NCBI RefSeq assembly: GCF_000026945.1 | Contig: NC_012860.1 | Span: 558,001-622,000, forward strand | Direction: 5' to 3' | Source: Candida dubliniensis CD36 | Taxonomy: Eukaryota > Ascomycota > Pichiomycetes > Serinales > Debaryomycetaceae | DNA length: 64,000 bases | Shown: in pieces, positions 1 through 10,360 of the stretch | Position numbering within the stretch: the stretch's first letter is position 1 | Layout of the letters: each line of letters opens with the position of its first letter | The notes under the pieces: generated by a model | What the model was told of the DNA's origin: nothing | What the model saw: the letters and a program-made list of their open reading frames with translations, nothing else | The model's database searches: none | Position numbers and translations under genes: made by a program

Positions 1-94
1 CCGGCCTTTACTTTGAAATCTGACATGGCTCTAAAGTTTTATCAATGAGTAATGATATCAAGGAATAAAAAACAGAAAAATAACAAAAAAAGGT

Positions 95-122
95 GGGGGG
101 GGGGGGAGGGGAGGGAAAGGGA
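95..122 (+). repeat. G-rich run with G-quadruplex potential
   Basis: G12 at 95-106, then GGGG, GGG and GGG separated by one to three A. Four or more G tracts with short loops fit the usual quadruplex pattern. It is unusual in this AT-rich genome and lies in non-coding DNA. Confidence 0.7.
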
Positions 123-1352
123 GTTTTATAAAGTCAATTAAAAGAAAAGAAAGAAAGAAAGAAAAAAAAGCATAATAGAATTGAAAAATTTGGAAAGGGA
201 AATTGTTAAAATATTTATATTTATTCTTGTTGGGTGGGTTTGTGAAGGTAAAATGGGGTCAAAACCTTAATCAAATAAAAATATAAAAATTTGAATAATA
301 ATACTACAGAACATTAAAAACAAGAAAAATGAAAAAAAAAAAAAAAAAAAAAAAGAATAATCTAAGCCTTAGAACATCCTTCAGCAATTCTCCTTAATAC
401 CCTCGTGATTTTTAGATTATCTCTATTACTTGAAATCCCATCTAATGGTTTCTTTTCTTTTTTTTTTGACTCTGTTAAGAAGAACTCCAAATAAAACTCT
501 ATTATATGACTAATAATAATAATAATAATAACAATAATAATAATTATAAATTGCTTAATTATTATGATTGTTACAGTTGGTACTAGGAATGGTTGTTGTT
601 GTTGTTGTATTTTTGGGTACGATGAAGGCTTGGCAAAAGTACCGAAAAATTTACAAAGGATGTACCAAGCCACCTCCCTGAGAATGATGTACCAGTGCCA
701 TATCAGTTAAGAGTTGATACAAGTTTTACTCATTAGATTAATTGGAGCTCAATTAGTTTTTTCAATTAACCTACAAATTGATTAATCCAACAGAGCTTTA
801 ATTTGGTTTTCCCCAGATTTTTTTTTTTCTTGTATTGTTAGTGGAAACCTTATGCTTATTGTAATATTTGGGGCAACAAACCTCTTTGCTACAAGTAGAT
901 TTATTCATGATGGATACAGCATTGTTAAGGGGGATGTTTTACCATAGCAATTGTATTTACATTGGGATTCACGGATCTTAGAAGCTGATGATCATATACC
1001 AATTGTCGCATATACGGATCGATTCCTCTATGCGTTTAAAACGCTGATTCAAGAAAACAGTTTTGTGTCAAAAATACCTGTCTGAGAATCAACTAAATTC
1101 GTTTTAGAGGGGTTGAACTAGTAAATTTCATCGTTCAATAGAAGTTTAACCACGATAATTCAACAATTCTATTCAAACTGTGTTAGAACATCACAATTTA
1201 TATATTGTTATCGTTTTTTTCTAGTTTTAAAAGTCCTAAACAAAATCAATCACTAGTATAAGGAATAAATGTATCAACAACAACAACAAATAACGAAGTT
1301 CAAAAAAAAAAAAAAAAAAAAAAAAGACTCACAAGTCACGTTCTCCAAATCA

Positions 1353-1358
1353 GAGTCA
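1353..1358 (-). promoter_or_regulatory. Gcn4-type core site upstream of SNO1
   Basis: GAGTCA, the reverse complement of the Gcn4 core TGACTC, lies 155 bp upstream of the SNO1 start. In Saccharomyces the SNO/SNZ genes respond to Gcn4, so the site is plausible. A six-base match alone is weak evidence. Confidence 0.35.
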
Positions 1359-1512
1359 AAATTTTCTTCTTTTTCTTCCCCTCAACCTTGAGTAGTTTAA
1401 AACCATAGTTGATCAAGACCCGCCGCTATTGATCTTTTCAGTTTGAATTCTTCTTTCTTTAATTTTATTCTTTTTTTTTTTTTTTTGAAATTGTGCCTCT
1501 ATAACAAATTTA

Positions 1513-2262
1513 ATGACCATAGAGAGATCAGTGACAATAGGTGTTTTGGCTTTACAAGGTGCATTCCGCGAACATATTGCATATTTTAATCATGTCATCG
1601 AATCAAACCCAGATCAATACTCGGAGTATGACATCAGGTTAAAGGAAGTGAAGACAAAACAAGATCTTGAGCAGTGTGACTCATTGGTTATTCCTGGGGG
1701 AGAAAGTAGTTCCATTTCTTACATTGCCGAGAGAACCGAATTATTACCACATCTATACGAATTTGTTTCCGACAAATCCAAATCAATTTGGGGGACTTGT
1801 GCTGGATTGATTTTTTTGTCAAAACAGTTAGTCAATGGTATCGAGAATCAACAAATTTTGGGTGCATTAGATATAGAAGTCAGTAGAAATGCATTTGGTA
1901 GACAGATTGATTCATTTGAACAGTCGCTCGATTTCAGTTCATTTATACCTGGTTGCACAGATTTCCCGACCGTGTTTATTAGAGCACCGGTTGTGACCAA
2001 AATATTGATTCAAAGAGAATGTTTAAAGGAAGAGGTAATAAGATCTAACAATTCATATCAGAACCCGGCACCCGTCAAAGTATTGTATTCATTGAAAAAC
2101 TATGATGGAAAAGATCACGAATTGATTGTGGCCGTTAAACAAGGTCATATTTTAGGCACTTCATTTCATCCAGAGCTAGCTGATGATTACAGATTTCACA
2201 AGTGGTTTCTTGATGAATTTGTAATAAAGAAACTCAAACAATATACTGGTAGAGAAACATAA
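1513..2262 (+). CDS. SNO1: Pyridoxal 5'-phosphate synthase glutaminase subunit (PdxT/Sno family)
   Basis: This is the glutaminase half of the DXP-independent vitamin B6 synthase. It releases ammonia from glutamine and passes it to the Snz/PdxS synthase subunit. The 249-residue length fits the family. The class I amidotransferase signatures are visible: GVLALQGAFREH at the N-terminus, the PGGESSS oxyanion loop at about 61-67, the nucleophile Cys96 in GTCAGL, and the His219/Glu221 pair in SFHPEL. The synthase partner SNZ is not in the window; in C. albicans I recall it as a near neighbour, which would put it to the left. A Gcn4-type site lies upstream. The start is the first ATG after the leader and gives the expected N-terminus. 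Confidence 0.95.
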   Translation: MTIERSVTIGVLALQGAFREHIAYFNHVIESNPDQYSEYDIRLKEVKTKQDLEQCDSLVIPGGESSSISYIAERTELLPHLYEFVSDKSKSIWGTCAGLIFLSKQLVNGIENQQILGALDIEVSRNAFGRQIDSFEQSLDFSSFIPGCTDFPTVFIRAPVVTKILIQRECLKEEVIRSNNSYQNPAPVKVLYSLKNYDGKDHELIVAVKQGHILGTSFHPELADDYRFHKWFLDEFVIKKLKQYTGRET

Positions 2263-2445
2263 TGTTGAATATATAGTAAATAGAAAGAGTACAAAGCACA
2301 ACTGAAAAACTTGACTCGTAATTAACACAAAAGAAAGGACAAACCAAAAAAAATAATCCAAACCAAAAAATTAAAAAAAAAAAAAACTCTAAAATCAGTG
2401 TAAGGAGTTGTGATTACCATAACTTGCAAAATATTTTCATAAACA

Positions 2446-5400
2446 GTGATGCAGCATCCAAGGATGTTCAATCAGGCATCCACGAATACAAGGAAACCCA
2501 ATGGGTTGGATTCAAGTATAAAGGCTCCTAACGTTTCTAACCAGAGACAAATGTCAGCCAATCATGCAAGTTTGACTATAGGTGGATCCAGAAACACGAT
2601 TAATCAACGACGATCAATGCTGGCTAAAAATATTGGCAGTACTTTAATTGTCAGCCGAAGAAATAACCATTATTTGGACGTGAAAGAGGAAGAAGATTCT
2701 AAAGAAAATCTCACTAAAACCATAAGCAACGGTCAGAACGAAGAGGATACTGAAGTTTCCGTTAAGGTATCTGTTTGGTTCCACGAATTACGTGATTTTA
2801 TCGAAGATATAATAATAGATGAGAATGTCATACCAACGGGGATCCAAGTGGGTCAAGTTTTTGAACTTCGATCTTTGGATGATGGACCAACCAAGAAACT
2901 TGTATTTACTGTTCAAAAGAGAAATCTACGGTCAGCAGCAGCAGCAACAACAACAACAACAACAGCAGCAGCAGCAGCAGCAAATGATGCCGATTACACC
3001 GAGGCACTGAAGCCAAAGTTACAAATCTCCTTAATGTCTAATCCATTTCAGAAACTTCTTGACTTAGCACCACGTAGACAAGTTCAATTGAAAAGACTAG
3101 TCAAGTTAGAGCCAGTTACAGTTGATTCCGTTGAGATATTCATCAAAGATGTGAACTTATCTCGAGATGCAATGTGGAACTTCTCAGCCTCCATGATAGG
3201 GAACTGTGTGTACATTGATCAAAGATTATTATATTTAGGTAGCAGGGTTGGAATTACCAAGCACATTTACAAAAACGGGAAAAACGTCATCTCAGGATAT
3301 GTCGATAAAAATACAAAGATCATATATAGATCAGAAAGTGCCAAGATCACTTTGTTTGTCCAGTTATCAAGAGAAATGTGGCATTTTGAAGAAGATGGAG
3401 AAATTATGTTTCACAAATTGATCAATAATTTATTCCCCAAGATTTTCCGCCGTTGGAGAGAAACAAACACCCATCACTCAATCACCATTGTATTGTTTAC
3501 AAGTATTGATCTTACCGATATCCCATGGACTAATTTAGGACCAGGACAAAGACCTCCTCAGCGTCGAGACTTTTTCCGAGTGGTTGTAGATCAAGTAAAT
3601 AGCATGCATTGGGATCGAATAATGGAAGACTTGCGGTTAGAATTTGCTAATTTCAAAAGAGATACAATGCTAAACCTAGATGATGACGGGAAGTTTATAA
3701 TTGAAAATGGAACTTTACCTGCAATAAAGGGCAATTTGCTTGAAGCAGTCAATTTAGGTTTGACATCATTAAACAACAGGTTCCAAAACACAGACCTTAA
3801 ACATTCTATTACCCACATTATGCTTATAACCCCTGGTACAGGATTATTTGATGTTGAATATGACCTACTATTGGAAACAAGCAAGAAAATGTCCAGCGTT
3901 GATTCAAGTTTGGATATAATATGTTTGAGTCAACCGCCCTTGCATGTGACTCCATTATTTAGATACATTAAAGAAGGGAAAGTCTGTCATTGTGTTCCTT
4001 TATGGTGTGATATATCTTTTTTCATTGACAAGGTACAACAAGAGAGCCAATGGATTCCTAGATGTAAGATTTATGAATTGCAAATGATGGGTGTAATGGA
4101 AAATGAAGCCAGCGATGCCCGAATTCCTAGATTGCATTTGAACAGTCATGGAAAAACATTGGTAGATATCATGGAAGAGTACGATAATGCTGTTTTCAAA
4201 CCGATAAAACGCATACCAAAGCCGACTCAGATAGACTTCAAACAGGTAAAACCAAAATTTCAAGCTCCCGTATTGAAAAATGCCACAGCAACACTCTCTT
4301 TGATGTTTGAAAATAAGCCATTGTTGCAACCTAGCAATTCTTCTACAACTTCATTAGCCACAGGAACCGTTGCTAATCCATCAAAAGATGTTTCAGCACT
4401 TTCTTCTTTGTACTATATTAATAAGAATAGTGAAGACATTAAATCTCCGGCACCGTCAATAAGAAGTGTAATTCCAATATCTACTATAGGAACCATAGAC
4501 AGTTATCGAAAATCTGCTGGATCACCTAGATTGATTAGAGGGGAAACGATGTTTAAAAGGAAAGATGAAATAGAGAATTCCGAACAACCTTCATCTTTGA
4601 ATGAGACAAAAGCAGTATCGACCAGAAAGAAATCATCGATTTTAACAGAACCAGAACAAGAAATTTCAACAGGATCACTTTGGATCGAGATTTTGAATCC
4701 ATCACAAGAAACTACGACCAATGTGCTCCAAAGATCTCAGAGCAGTAGGTGGAGTAACATATTTCCTAACAAGATCCAAAGAAAATTGATTAAATGGAGA
4801 TCATTTCAGGCACCTGCATCACTTCCGACAATAACAGGCGTGTTTCCCTCGACGAATCAACTTCAAACAGATTATACGTTTCAAATCTATACCGTGTTTC
4901 TCAATTCTGACAATTACTGGGAGTTGAAATCAACACATTCCTTAATGAGAGAAATGATTCAATTGAGATTAATGTTAGGATTCCAGGTTTGTTATGGTGA
5001 AAGAGTCGATAAAGCTGAAGCTGAAAGAAAACCTTCTGGAAATGTTGATGCAATAATTAAGTATTTTCCTGATGAACACAACTATCTTGGTTCAAGAATA
5101 TATTTGGGGTTTGATGATGAGATACATCGTATCTTTTGTGACTATAATGGAAATATAAACGTTCAACTATACAGAAAGATAACTGACATTGATGAGAAAA
5201 AGATAACCTTAGGACAGACAAAACTCAAACCTTATTTCCCCCTTATAAGGACAAGGTATACAGATGAGTATACACCTGCTAGAATAGATGCAATTGCCAA
5301 CAATCCTCAAAAATTCAACTGGAACCAGTTTGATCAATTATTAGCTGGGTTTGACGATGCTATGCCAGAAGAGAAAAAGCAATTCCACAAGATGAAATTC

Positions 5401-6882
5401 GTTGTGATGCCTACCGAGATCCCCAAAAATGCATATTTTGTAAGCAATGAAAAATTAACCCCAGAGGAAATTAGGGTAGAAGGTTTACGAAAATTGATTG
5501 GAGTTATAGAAAGAGGCAAATACCAACATGATTCTTCTCAAACGAAAAAGTCTCGTCGTGGATCCGATGTTATTTTTTACACTGGCAATTTATATGATTT
5601 TTTGAACGAAGAAGCACAAAATTATGATATCACGGGTACTCAGCCAGCTTTGATGATTCCGGAATCGTCAAGATTTAATAAAACGATAAAATTACCCGAA
5701 TTGGCACAAGAGCTTCAAGATCGAAATACCGGTTTAACGTTGGTTGACCGAACCTGGCATTTCAAAAGGCACTTGCATTGCTTTGTTGGAAGTGAATTGG
5801 TGTCTTGGTTAGTAGATTGTTTTGAGGATATTGAGACACGTGAAGAAGCCACAGCTTATGGACAAAACTTAATGAACAAAGGGTTGTTCCAACATGTTGA
5901 GCTGCGACACGGTCTTTTGGATGGTCATTTTTTTTATGAATTTCTGGATGAGTATGTTGATAAGACAGACCGAGAAAAGCCATCTTGGTTTGGATCTAAG
6001 AGAATTGATGGAGCCAGTACTCCACAAAGCAATTCATCTCCAAGGATAGCGGGACAAAATGATTTGCAGAAAATAATTTCGGCCCTGAATCTTAGATCCG
6101 AGACGTCATCAACAGCAGATTCTACCGGTAAGAAACGTAAGAAGTTTATATTAAGTCGATCAGTGAAATTTGATGTTGATCCCTTAAAGAAATCATTCCG
6201 TCCGGAATTTGTTACAGTTCATTACGACAGAGTCCATAACCCTGAACATTGCTATCATATAAGATTACAGTGGTTGAACACAACCAATAAATTTATTGAA
6301 GATACTATTACTGCTTGGACAAGGTTATGCGAACGTCATGGATTGAAATTAGTGGAGACTCCTTGGAATGAGTTGTGTTCTCTTCCGAAACTTAGTCCAT
6401 TTCATTCCTTTGTGGACATAAAATTGCTGGTCAACCCATGGACAGACCTGGACCTTTGCGACGATCGCATATTGTCATCCAACAGATATTATTATCATTC
6501 ATATTTCCTAAAACAAATGGGATACTATTTGGATAACCGATCCACATCCTTTTTTCTGCGTGAAAACATTGATATTGGCTATAGTTGGGGGAAACCGTCT
6601 TTTAGGTATGCACAGTTTATTCACAAGACAGGCTTTTACATTGTCGAGTTGAGAGACAATGGAGATTTCTTTTTGGCACCCAACAATATGCATCTTACTC
6701 GTGTTAGATCATCCACCACATTGGTTGGAGACTATGAGAATTACTCCAAAGGTGTTCTCGCTGATTCTCAAACTGTAATGCTTAACTTTAGAGCAGCTTG
6801 TCAAAACAAAGAGTTTTTGAAAGAAACTTTTACGTTAGCTAAATCAAATTGGAAGGACGATTATTTTTCACCGATTATATAG
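2446..6882 (+). CDS. IML1: Iml1, DEP-domain subunit of the SEACIT (GATOR1) complex
   Basis: Iml1 (DEPDC5 in animals) is the catalytic GTPase-activating subunit of SEACIT, which acts on Gtr1 at the vacuole and restrains TORC1 when amino acids are short. The protein has 1478 residues, close to the usual size of about 1500-1600. An Asn/Ser-rich N-terminus leads into the conserved Iml1 region (ELRSLDDGP... and later FLRENIDIGYSWGKPSFRYAQ near the C-terminus). A DEP domain lies at about residues 1097-1165, with TWHFKRHLHCFVGSELVSWL and a following GLFQHV strand. An Ala/Thr run at about 163-180 comes from a CAR repeat read out of the Gln frame. It starts 183 bp after SNO1 in the same direction and is an independent gene. 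Confidence 0.93.
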   Translation: MMQHPRMFNQASTNTRKPNGLDSSIKAPNVSNQRQMSANHASLTIGGSRNTINQRRSMLAKNIGSTLIVSRRNNHYLDVKEEEDSKENLTKTISNGQNEEDTEVSVKVSVWFHELRDFIEDIIIDENVIPTGIQVGQVFELRSLDDGPTKKLVFTVQKRNLRSAAAATTTTTTAAAAAANDADYTEALKPKLQISLMSNPFQKLLDLAPRRQVQLKRLVKLEPVTVDSVEIFIKDVNLSRDAMWNFSASMIGNCVYIDQRLLYLGSRVGITKHIYKNGKNVISGYVDKNTKIIYRSESAKITLFVQLSREMWHFEEDGEIMFHKLINNLFPKIFRRWRETNTHHSITIVLFTSIDLTDIPWTNLGPGQRPPQRRDFFRVVVDQVNSMHWDRIMEDLRLEFANFKRDTMLNLDDDGKFIIENGTLPAIKGNLLEAVNLGLTSLNNRFQNTDLKHSITHIMLITPGTGLFDVEYDLLLETSKKMSSVDSSLDIICLSQPPLHVTPLFRYIKEGKVCHCVPLWCDISFFIDKVQQESQWIPRCKIYELQMMGVMENEASDARIPRLHLNSHGKTLVDIMEEYDNAVFKPIKRIPKPTQIDFKQVKPKFQAPVLKNATATLSLMFENKPLLQPSNSSTTSLATGTVANPSKDVSALSSLYYINKNSEDIKSPAPSIRSVIPISTIGTIDSYRKSAGSPRLIRGETMFKRKDEIENSEQPSSLNETKAVSTRKKSSILTEPEQEISTGSLWIEILNPSQETTTNVLQRSQSSRWSNIFPNKIQRKLIKWRSFQAPASLPTITGVFPSTNQLQTDYTFQIYTVFLNSDNYWELKSTHSLMREMIQLRLMLGFQVCYGERVDKAEAERKPSGNVDAIIKYFPDEHNYLGSRIYLGFDDEIHRIFCDYNGNINVQLYRKITDIDEKKITLGQTKLKPYFPLIRTRYTDEYTPARIDAIANNPQKFNWNQFDQLLAGFDDAMPEEKKQFHKMKFVVMPTEIPKNAYFVSNEKLTPEEIRVEGLRKLIGVIERGKYQHDSSQTKKSRRGSDVIFYTGNLYDFLNEEAQNYDITGTQPALMIPESSRFNKTIKLPELAQELQDRNTGLTLVDRTWHFKRHLHCFVGSELVSWLVDCFEDIETREEATAYGQNLMNKGLFQHVELRHGLLDGHFFYEFLDEYVDKTDREKPSWFGSKRIDGASTPQSNSSPRIAGQNDLQKIISALNLRSETSSTADSTGKKRKKFILSRSVKFDVDPLKKSFRPEFVTVHYDRVHNPEHCYHIRLQWLNTTNKFIEDTITAWTRLCERHGLKLVETPWNELCSLPKLSPFHSFVDIKLLVNPWTDLDLCDDRILSSNRYYYHSYFLKQMGYYLDNRSTSFFLRENIDIGYSWGKPSFRYAQFIHKTGFYIVELRDNGDFFLAPNNMHLTRVRSSTTLVGDYENYSKGVLADSQTVMLNFRAACQNKEFLKETFTLAKSNWKDDYFSPII
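2933..2983 (+). repeat. CAR (CAG/CAA) trinucleotide tract inside IML1
   Basis: About 17 CAG/CAA triplets in a row. In the IML1 reading frame they are read as GCA/ACA and encode a pure Ala/Thr run instead of poly-Gln. Tracts of this kind usually vary in length between strains and alleles. Confidence 0.9.
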
Positions 6883-6977
6883 TAGGCATGTAAAAGAAAA
6901 AAAAAAAAAAAAGAAAACAAAAATCCTAAGAAATAATAAACTTGTAATAACAAAACACTCGCTATGTATAGTCTAAA

Positions 6978-8057
6978 TCAATTGGCAATTCTTTCAGCAA
7001 TTTTGATAGTGTCTGCCAAAACACCATGAGCAGTGATTTCAGCACCAGCACCAGCACCTTGAACAATCAAAGGATTTGGATATCTTCCGGTTTTGATAGA
7101 AACAACATTATCACTACCTTTCAATGAGGCGAATGGATGGTCAAACCCATATTTACCTATTTCAACTGATACTTTGTTGGTGTTAATATCAACTTTACCA
7201 ACAAATCTTAAAACTTTGTTTTCAGCAAAGGCTTCATCTTTAACTTTTTGAATATCAGCATCGTAATTTGGCAATTTTTCCAAGAATTCAGCAACACTCT
7301 CGACACCTTCTAACTCTTTTGGAATCAAAGATTCAACTGGGAAAGAAGTTGGGCTTTCGACTTCCAAACCAGAAATTCTAGCCAAAATAGTGACTTTTCT
7401 AGCGACATCCAAACCATTCAAATCGTCTCTTGGATCAGGTTCAGTGTAACCCAACTCTTTGGCCTTTTTAACAACGTCAGAGAATTTAACATCTGATTTT
7501 TCGGTTTTGGAAAATTCATTGAAAATATATGACAAAGTACCTGAAAAAATACCTTCAATTTTATCAACTTTATCACCAGTAGCAATCAAATCTTTCAATG
7601 GAGAGATAATTGGCAATGCAGCACCAACAGTACATTCATGGTAAACTAAACCAGCACCTGGCAATTCGGTTGTTTGTAAAATTTCTTTCCATGCTTTTAA
7701 GTCAGATGAAAAAGCCTTTTTATTTGGAGTAGCAATTGAAATACCTTCCTTAATGAAAGTAGGGTAGTAGTTAGCAATTTCTGGACTAGAAGTATTATCG
7801 ACCAACACACTTGGTTTCTTTGAACCTTTTATGAATTGAACTAAGTCATCTAAACTTAATGTAGGCTGGGTTGGAGCTGTTTCATAAGTTGCCAAATCGA
7901 CTGGTTTGTAGTCTTTGCTGTATAAAGCTTCTTCCGAAGTTTTAGCCAAATAAATTACATTGAAAGCGATGTTGCTTTTCAAGTTTTTCAATTGATTGAG
8001 ATATGATGAACCAACAACACCGGATCCAATAATTGCAACATTAACTGACTTGGACAT
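6978..8057 (-). CDS. HOM6: Homoserine dehydrogenase
   Basis: Reduces aspartate semialdehyde to homoserine with NAD(P)H, the branch step towards threonine and methionine. The 359-residue length matches fungal single-domain enzymes without a fused aspartokinase. The N-terminal Rossmann loop is clear (IIGSGVVGSS, glycines 11, 13 and 16). The family substrate region YHECTVGAALPIISPL and the signature GTLSYIFNEF followed by DDLNGLDVARKVTILAR carry the catalytic Lys/Asp area at about 213-228. The C-terminal catalytic half (QGAGAGAEITAHGVLADTI) is intact. It is convergent with IML1, with 95 bp between the stops. Confidence 0.96.
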   Translation of the reverse strand: MSKSVNVAIIGSGVVGSSYLNQLKNLKSNIAFNVIYLAKTSEEALYSKDYKPVDLATYETAPTQPTLSLDDLVQFIKGSKKPSVLVDNTSSPEIANYYPTFIKEGISIATPNKKAFSSDLKAWKEILQTTELPGAGLVYHECTVGAALPIISPLKDLIATGDKVDKIEGIFSGTLSYIFNEFSKTEKSDVKFSDVVKKAKELGYTEPDPRDDLNGLDVARKVTILARISGLEVESPTSFPVESLIPKELEGVESVAEFLEKLPNYDADIQKVKDEAFAENKVLRFVGKVDINTNKVSVEIGKYGFDHPFASLKGSDNVVSIKTGRYPNPLIVQGAGAGAEITAHGVLADTIKIAERIAN

Positions 8058-8418
8058 ATTTTATTAAGAAATCCTCAAACTAAATAGAATTAGTTATAAA
8101 ATAACACAGAAGAATATGGTTTAAATGAAGCGAAAGAAAAAGGGAAGAAAATGAAAAAAAAAAAAAAAAAAGATTCGTGAGTTCACAAAAAAGGTGAAAA
8201 ATCTGAGAAGAATGAAAACTCTCTCCGATCCTGTAACGGTAAAAGCGCCACAGAAACACTAGAAGGACGTGGCTAAATCAAAAAAAAAATAACCCTTGAG
8301 ATCTGAGAGAGTTGCGAAATCACATTATTAGTAGCTCACACACAAATATTATTCTTATTGATGAGAAATGCATATCTATAATATATTGTTCTAAATCCAT
8401 TAAAAAAAAACCAAAACT
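8058..8418. other. HOM6 promoter / EXG2 3' region
   Basis: 361 bp without a gene. It has an A18 run near 8154-8171 and TATA-like AT-rich stretches. I found no exact TGACTC/GAGTCA Gcn4 core here although HOM6 is an amino-acid gene. Confidence 0.5.
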
Positions 8419-9858
8419 CTAAATAACCAAAACGGCCAATAAATAAGCTAACAATAATGTCATCTTATTTAATGCAAAGACGGAAGCACTGCTCGTATCT
8501 GTCCCATTCCTGACATATTTGTAGTTGTCTAAAGGTTGGGGCATTATGCCATTCTTAACCAATGCTCTAAAGTCCCATTCGGTGGCTCCTTCTGTTTTCC
8601 AGCACCAAAATATCCATCCCTGTGAGTTAGTAGAGTACTCATAAAGCTGCATTTCAACAAATCTTCTATAATCTTTCTTTTGTTGTTTAGACCACTTATC
8701 TGGACTCTTGTTAAACTCAGCACAACTTCCTACCCGATCATTAGTATATGGAGCAGTACCTTCATATCTTGAACCTAATCCAATACCATTTAACCAAGGA
8801 GCACAATCGGTTAATGCTGCTGACCATTCGCCAACTATAGCCTTTGCTTTTTCCTTGCCAATAGCAGATGCATAATTCTTGATATTTTCTAAATGAGTTG
8901 ATACATTCAGTGCCACTTGGGACTCTGTGAAAACTTCATAATGATGGTGATCAATGATAATATTTTTGAAATTGGCTTTTTTGGTGACAGTGTGGTTAGT
9001 CCCATTCGATGTTTCAGTTATTTTTATTTCACCTTTTTCCAAAAAACTATCCCAGTAGCCAATTGGTTGAAACGCCTCTTGGAAAAAAATTGTGTTGTTG
9101 ATAATTTGAATTTCTCTCCCATCGTTATAGGACTCGATGTAAAATTCTTTAAGCTTGTCCAAATTTGGGTTAAGGGGCTCATTTAACACCTCAATTCCAA
9201 TGATGGTATCCTTGTAGTCAGATGCATATTTCCCAGTACCATATTTTTGGAACATCTGCTGTAATACTTTATATGTGTGGTTAACATACTCGGTTTTATT
9301 TTGCCATCCAGGATACCCAAGATTTCTTAAACCAGAATTATCAAATCCATTTTGTGTATTTGGTGCACCGTGTAAATCAATCATGACTTTCAAGTCGTTT
9401 GCATGTGACCATTCAATTGCCTTATCAAGATAATCTTGTGCTCCTGACACATACGGATCGCCCTCCAATTTCTCAAACGACCAATATCCAATAGGTATTC
9501 TTACCATATTTAACCCAGCTTCTTTTATTTGCTTGAAATCTGATTCATTATACATGGATTCCCAATAATCTGTTAATCTTTTTTCAGCTTCTTTGGCACC
9601 TAATTTTTCACAAAAGTGATATTCATCGACTGGGATATCGTTCCACGTTTCATCAGACAGAATGGTAGCATTGAATAAAGATGGTGTAATATAAGGTTCT
9701 AGGACTAGCCAACCTCCGATACTAACACCCTTGTATTGAAAATCAGTCAAGCTTGATTGCACTGAACTTGAATTTGATGTAGAATTGAATTGTTTGCATG
9801 CAACCTCAGCGACAAACATACAACATAAAGCTGCCAAAGGAATGAGAAACAACATCAC
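8419..9858 (-). CDS. EXG2: GPI-anchored exo-1,3-beta-glucanase (GH5)
   Basis: A glycoside hydrolase family 5 beta-1,3-glucanase that remodels cell-wall glucan. It has an N-terminal signal peptide (LFLIPLAALCCMFVAEVAC), the GVSIGGWLVLEPYITPSLF block typical of yeast exoglucanases, the acid/base Glu227 in IEVLNEP and the nucleophile Glu344 in VGEWSAALTDC. Several N-x-S/T sites suggest N-glycosylation. The C-terminus ends in a hydrophobic tail (MTLLLAYLLAVLVI) after a Ser/Ala-rich stretch, as in a GPI-anchor signal. That separates it from the secreted Xog1 type, which lacks the tail. The length of 479 matches what I recall for C. albicans Exg2. The gene symbol is inferred from the tail and from the HOM6 neighbourhood. 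Confidence 0.88.
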   Translation of the reverse strand: MMLFLIPLAALCCMFVAEVACKQFNSTSNSSSVQSSLTDFQYKGVSIGGWLVLEPYITPSLFNATILSDETWNDIPVDEYHFCEKLGAKEAEKRLTDYWESMYNESDFKQIKEAGLNMVRIPIGYWSFEKLEGDPYVSGAQDYLDKAIEWSHANDLKVMIDLHGAPNTQNGFDNSGLRNLGYPGWQNKTEYVNHTYKVLQQMFQKYGTGKYASDYKDTIIGIEVLNEPLNPNLDKLKEFYIESYNDGREIQIINNTIFFQEAFQPIGYWDSFLEKGEIKITETSNGTNHTVTKKANFKNIIIDHHHYEVFTESQVALNVSTHLENIKNYASAIGKEKAKAIVGEWSAALTDCAPWLNGIGLGSRYEGTAPYTNDRVGSCAEFNKSPDKWSKQQKKDYRRFVEMQLYEYSTNSQGWIFWCWKTEGATEWDFRALVKNGIMPQPLDNYKYVRNGTDTSSASVFALNKMTLLLAYLLAVLVI

Positions 9859-10360
9859 CAGTATTGTTTTTGATCTAGAGCTGCTTGAATTGTTTGATGG
9901 GGCTAGTAGTACTGAAGTTGAAAGAAGAAGCGTGAAAAAAAAAAAAAAATAGAGAAAAAAAAAATATAGATGTATTTATAGTAACCAAAAATGGTAAGCG
10001 ACGGATGACGTAAACAATGACAGAAATCATAAACAATCCATCTCGACCTTGTCATCATCGTCTCCTACTACAGCACTCTCGTTACAGCACGTAATTTACT
10101 AAAAATAGATATGAGTTGCATTTGTCATCACCTACCTAAAACGAATAATTATATACAAATTCAATGCAGAAAAGAAACAAACAAACAAAAAAGAAAAAGA
10201 AAAAGAAAGATAAAACCAATTACCATCATGAATGCAACAAAAGAAAGCACACAAGAAGTCCTTTTTTTTATTTATACAACAACCAATTGATCTCTATATT
10301 CATATTCCCCAGTTCCAACAATGCTTTTAACACATGTTATATCTGAACCTTTATTCTCTC
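9859..10360. other. EXG2 promoter region
   Basis: 502 bp without a gene, between the EXG2 start and the TOM20 stop; both genes are on the minus strand. It holds a TATTTATA box near 9973 and a TGACGTAA (CRE/ATF-like) sequence at 10006-10013. A small plus-strand open frame near 10164 is Lys-rich low complexity and is not supported. Confidence 0.5.

Larger units (their letters stand above)
1..1512. other. Non-coding region upstream of SNO1
   Basis: I see no convincing gene here. The stretch is rich in A/T homopolymers and simple repeats, with a G12 run at 95-106 followed by shorter G runs. A 103-codon minus-strand open frame at 362-673 is mostly runs of Ile, Gln and Lys from microsatellites and looks spurious. 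The last 250 bases, with poly-A, a TC-rich stretch and T16 near 1471-1486, form the SNO1 promoter and leader. Confidence 0.6.

Noticed and set aside
362..673. 103-codon minus-strand open frame
   Set aside because: Made largely of Ile, Gln and Lys runs from microsatellites, with no family signature and no good promoter context.
10164..10346. Small Lys-rich plus-strand frame between EXG2 and TOM20
   Set aside because: Low-complexity product of an A-rich stretch in promoter DNA.
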